Of a stretch of 64,000 nucleotides of DNA, positions 61,246 to 64,000 are shown one piece after another. Below the pieces are notes generated by a model that saw only the letters and a list, made by a program, of their open reading frames with translations, did no database searches and was not told the origin of the DNA. The stretch's first letter is position 1. Each line of letters begins with the position of its first letter. The DNA is from JBBREP01 sp963716525 (lineage in GTDB: Bacteria; Actinomycetota; Acidimicrobiia; IMCC26256; PALSA-610). The position numbers and the translations under genes are program-made. The stretch spans positions 2,852,001 to 2,916,000 of the forward strand of contig OY970315.1 in NCBI GenBank assembly GCA_963716525.1, given 5' to 3'.

Positions 61246-62502
61246 ATGTACAAGTGGTCCGACGAGCACAAGATGATCCGCGACGCCGTACGCGACTTCG
61301 TCGACAAGGAGATCCGCCCCCACCGGGAGGCGCTGGAGCACGGCGACATGCCGCCCTACGACCTCCTGCGCCGGCTGTACCGCACCTTCGGCCTCGACCA
61401 GATGGCGGCCGCGAGCTTCGACCGCCGCATCGCCACCGAGGAGGCCGGCGAGCCTGCGGGCGCGCGTCACGACGGCGAGGAGGAGGCCGGCGGTTCGGGA
61501 GGCGGTTCGGGCGGCGGGCCCGGCAACGCGGGCATGACGATGCTGCCGATCATCGAGCTGTGCAAGTGCTCGCCCGGCATGGTCACGGCCATGGGTGTGA
61601 GCGTGGGCCTGACTGCGGCGGCGATCAACGGTAAGGGCACGATCGCGCAGCGCAAGCGGTGGGCGCGTGACATCGTCACGATGGAGAAGATCGGCGCGTG
61701 GGCGATCACCGAGCCCGGGTCCGGCAGCGACGCGTTCGGGTCGATGCAGTCGACCGCCCGTCTCGACGGCGGCGAGTTCGTGCTGAAGGGCTCGAAGACG
61801 TTCATCACGAACGGGCCCTACGCCGACACGATCGTGTTCATCTGCAAGCTCGACGAGGGCAACCCGCCGAGCGAGCGCCGGGTGGTCCAGTTCGTGCTCG
61901 ACAAGGGCACACCCGGGCTCGAGCAGAGCAAGCCGCTGCGCAAGATGGGGATGCACAGCTCGCCGACCGGCATGCTGTTCCTCGACGACGTGCGGGTGGG
62001 CGCCGACCACCTCCTCGGCGAGTCGCTCGACGCGTTCGGCGGCCGGGCTGGGCGCGACGCCAGCAAGGCGACCTTCACGATGGAACGCACGGGGGTGGCG
62101 GCGATGGCGCTCGGCATCATCGAGCGCTGCCTCGAGCTGTGCGTGCCGTACGCCAAGGAGCGGGTGCAGTTCGGCCAGCCGATCGGCAACTACCAGCTGA
62201 TCCAGCTGAAGCTCGCGAAGATGGAGGTCGCGCGGCTCAACGTGGAGTCGCTCGTATTCCGCACGCTGGAGATGGCGGCCGCCGGCGATCCCATGGGCCT
62301 CGCCGAGGCGTCGGCGCTGAAGCTCTACAGCGCGCAGGCCGCCACCGAGGTCGCGATGGAGGCGGTGCAGCTTTTCGGTGGCAACGGCTACATGGCCGAG
62401 TACGAGGTGGAGCAGCTCGCCCGCGACGCCAAGGTCCTGCAGATCTACGCGGGCACGGACGAGATCCAGGTGACCCACATCGCCCGAGCCCTGCTCGCCT
62501 GA
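61246..62502 (+). CDS. Acyl-CoA dehydrogenase
   Basis: An intact 418-residue acyl-CoA dehydrogenase. MYKWSDEHKMIRDAVRDFVDKE opens the N-terminal domain; AITEPGSGSDAFGSM and TFITNGPYADTIVF form the beta domain; YAKERVQFGQPIGNYQLIQ and QLFGGNGYMAEYEVEQLARDAK form the C-terminal domain, ending IYAGTDEIQVTHI. A Gly/Glu-rich insertion (EEEAGGSGGGSGGG) lies at residues 74-90 in place of a short loop. The general Glu in YEGT is Ala here. Divergent from the cyclase gene with 28 bp between. Confidence 0.93.
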   Translation: MYKWSDEHKMIRDAVRDFVDKEIRPHREALEHGDMPPYDLLRRLYRTFGLDQMAAASFDRRIATEEAGEPAGARHDGEEEAGGSGGGSGGGPGNAGMTMLPIIELCKCSPGMVTAMGVSVGLTAAAINGKGTIAQRKRWARDIVTMEKIGAWAITEPGSGSDAFGSMQSTARLDGGEFVLKGSKTFITNGPYADTIVFICKLDEGNPPSERRVVQFVLDKGTPGLEQSKPLRKMGMHSSPTGMLFLDDVRVGADHLLGESLDAFGGRAGRDASKATFTMERTGVAAMALGIIERCLELCVPYAKERVQFGQPIGNYQLIQLKLAKMEVARLNVESLVFRTLEMAAAGDPMGLAEASALKLYSAQAATEVAMEAVQLFGGNGYMAEYEVEQLARDAKVLQIYAGTDEIQVTHIARALLA

Positions 62503-62529
62503 CCCTCCCCGCCTGCACCACGAGCGCGC

Positions 62530-62557
62530 ATCGGGGGCGGCCGCAGCCGCCCCCGAT
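62530..62557. terminator. Bidirectional terminator hairpin
   Basis: ATCGGGGGCGGC-CGCA-GCCGCCCCCGAT, a perfect 12-bp stem with a 4-base loop, lies between the convergent acyl-CoA dehydrogenase and beta-helix genes. Confidence 0.9.
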
Positions 62558-62582
62558 CGTCACGTCGCCGTGAGGTGCGCGC

Positions 62583-63668
62583 TCAGCAGGAGCCGTGCGT
62601 GCAGATGTTGCCGATGAAGCGCACGTTCGTGCCCTGGTGGTCCCACACGGTGTCGGTGGGACGGTTGTTCGTGATCGTGTTGCGATACACGGAGATGTTC
62701 GACTCGTTCGCGCCGCCGAACGATGTGGTGCTGATCACGACCACACCACCGGAGGCGAGTGTCGGCCCGGACGGCACGTTGTGGTTGATCGAGTTGAACT
62801 GCACGCGCACATGGTCGGCGCCGGCGACGACGATGCCGATGCCGGACACCGGCGGACCCTCGTCGCTCGGGGGGCAGTGGCGGTTGTTGTCGTGGGACAC
62901 GTTGTGCTGGACGCTCCAGCCGGTGACCGGCGCGCTGCCGGTGCGCAACACCATGATCCCGGCGCAGTTGCCCCACGTCACGTTGTCCTGCACGGTGCCG
63001 TGCGAGGAGTCGCGGACGAAGATGCCCCAGTCACCGTTGCCGTATGCAGTGTTGCCCTGGATCAACGCGTTGGAGTGCGGTGAGTCGCCCCAGTAGAGGC
63101 CGGCCTCGTCGTTACCGCTCGCCGAGTTGTAGTCGACCCGACCGCCGGTCGACACGAACCGCGCGATGCCGTACGCGCCGTCGTTGATCGCGGTGTTGTG
63201 CCGCACCACCACGTTCTTCCCGCCCAGCATCCAGATTCCTGCCTGCGAGAAGTTGCGGACCGTGAAGCCGGCGACGGTCACGTTGCTCAACCACCGCGTG
63301 ACGACACCGTTCCGGTTGAACTGGCCGACGAGGCAGATGCCGACGTCGTTGCCCGGGCTCGCTGCTCCCGCCGCGCCACCGCCGGGCATCTCGGCGCACG
63401 GTGTGTGCGCGACGCCGTTCGGTGGTTCGATGACCGCGCCGCGGGCGATGAGGCTGATGCCGCTCTTGGTGACCACAACCGTCTGCCGGTACACGCCGCC
63501 GTCGACGAACACCGTGTCGCCGTAATGGGACGCGTTCACCGCGGCCTGGATGGATTGACCCTGGTGGACGACCCGCACCCGGGCCGCTTGGGCCGGGGCC
63601 GTGAGGCCGGCGACCATCGCCGACGTGGCGATGGCCGCGAACAGCGGAGCCTTCAACATGTTGCGCAT
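62583..63668 (-). CDS. Secreted right-handed parallel beta-helix protein
   Basis: A 361-residue exported protein: signal peptide LFAAIATSAMVAGLTAPAQA, then repeated beta-helix coils (QSIQAAVNASHYGDTVFVDGG, GIWMLGGKNVVVRHNTAIND, NALIQGNTAYGNGDWGIFVR, SNISVYRNTITNN). NosD/pectate lyase-like folds bind or cut polysaccharides, but no catalytic set is evident. ATG 63668 follows GAGGGGAAGC. The protein ends with two Cys (CTHGSC) that could form a disulfide. It resembles the larger beta-helix protein at 35544 in type, not in sequence. Confidence 0.88.
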   Translation of the reverse strand: MRNMLKAPLFAAIATSAMVAGLTAPAQAARVRVVHQGQSIQAAVNASHYGDTVFVDGGVYRQTVVVTKSGISLIARGAVIEPPNGVAHTPCAEMPGGGAAGAASPGNDVGICLVGQFNRNGVVTRWLSNVTVAGFTVRNFSQAGIWMLGGKNVVVRHNTAINDGAYGIARFVSTGGRVDYNSASGNDEAGLYWGDSPHSNALIQGNTAYGNGDWGIFVRDSSHGTVQDNVTWGNCAGIMVLRTGSAPVTGWSVQHNVSHDNNRHCPPSDEGPPVSGIGIVVAGADHVRVQFNSINHNVPSGPTLASGGVVVISTTSFGGANESNISVYRNTITNNRPTDTVWDHQGTNVRFIGNICTHGSC

Positions 63669-63755
63669 GCTTCCCCTCTCGTGAGCACCCACCGTGATAT
63701 TGCGGACACAGTAGGGAAGGTCTCGGGCGCGCCACAAACGGCCGTGGGGCTCGAT

Positions 63756-64000
63756 CTACCGCACACGCCTCACCAGGAACACGAGCAGCGCAGGGAGCAG
63801 GCAATAGGCGCCGAGACCGGCGCGCAGACCCCAGGCATCGCTGACCGCGCCGATGACCGGAGCGGCGGCGAGGCCCGCCATCTCGATCGTGCCGACGAGC
63901 GCAGTGACGATCGCGGCGCGCCCCGGAACGAGCTGCAGCGTCGCGGCGTGGAACGGCACCCAGAACGCGACCGTGGCCGCGCCGATCACGAACCCGCAGC
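63756..64000 (-). CDS. MFS transporter, C-terminal fragment
   Basis: The open frame runs off the right edge. What remains is about 81 residues with three membrane helices (TVAFWVPFHAATLQLV, IVTALVGTIEMAGLAAAPVIG, GAYCLLPALLVFLV) and the loop GAVSDAWGLRAG, typical of the last part of an MFS transporter. The substrate is unknown. Confidence 0.65.
   Translation of the reverse strand, partial: CGFVIGAATVAFWVPFHAATLQLVPGRAAIVTALVGTIEMAGLAAAPVIGAVSDAWGLRAGLGAYCLLPALLVFLVRRVR

Overview
The window is about 64 kb of very GC-rich DNA (roughly 70% by eye) with dense, mostly ATGA-overlapping gene clusters. It looks like an actinobacterial chromosome, most likely Acidimicrobiia or a close relative. The clues are a conservon (sensor kinase, roadblock protein, DUF742 protein, small GTPase), many acyl-CoA dehydrogenases and CaiB/BaiF CoA-transferases, thiolase-like proteins paired with DUF35 proteins as in steroid and side-chain catabolism, and a secreted hydrolase carrying GYW...FSFGDA repeats. 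The lineage is an inference. There is no rRNA, tRNA, CRISPR array, transposase or prophage gene that I can see.

Layout. 1-3.0 kb (minus): lipid catabolic operon of acyl-CoA dehydrogenase, CoA-transferase, DUF35 and thiolase-like protein, the last cut by the window edge. 3.1-10.5 kb: P-loop kinase, citrate synthase, acyl-CoA dehydrogenase, ECF sigma/anti-sigma pair, acyl-CoA ligase with acyl-CoA dehydrogenase. 10.6-18.9 kb: cytochrome P450, small protein, metallo-beta-lactamase fold enzyme, four-gene conservon, divergent coiled-coil protein. 18.9-27 kb: molybdopterin oxidoreductase, CoA-transferase, SDR, TetR regulator, FadD-type ligase, methyltransferase. 27-33.5 kb: secreted glucosaminidase, then a TPP riboswitch controlling thiN-thiB-thiP-thiQ. 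33.5-40.3 kb: amidase remnant, cysteine-rich unknown, secreted beta-helix protein with a polyproline linker, thioesterase-cyclase fusion. 40.3-45.2 kb: second catabolic block (amidohydrolase, thiolase-like, DUF35, double CoA-transferase). 45.2-53.3 kb: MFS exporter, DinB-like protein, DinG-type helicase, FAD oxidoreductase, phosphopantetheinyl transferase, HU, ParA. 53.4-59.7 kb: glutamate synthase gltBD. 59.7-64 kb: hypothetical, cyclase, acyl-CoA dehydrogenase, second beta-helix protein, MFS transporter cut by the edge.

Two genome-scale signals stand out. First, a GC-rich DNA element of about 36 bp sits inside at least three unrelated genes, in different frames and on both coding orientations, and has expanded twice into in-frame 42-bp tandem arrays (in a FadD ligase and in gltB). 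Second, about fifteen genes, several of them housekeeping genes, carry frameshifts; wherever I could rebuild the site, adding one or two GC dinucleotides to a GCGC tract restores the frame. That pattern points to a systematic sequence error, or to dinucleotide contraction, rather than to ordinary gene decay.

Because of these frameshifts, several genes below are given as one CDS across two reading frames, with the break noted.
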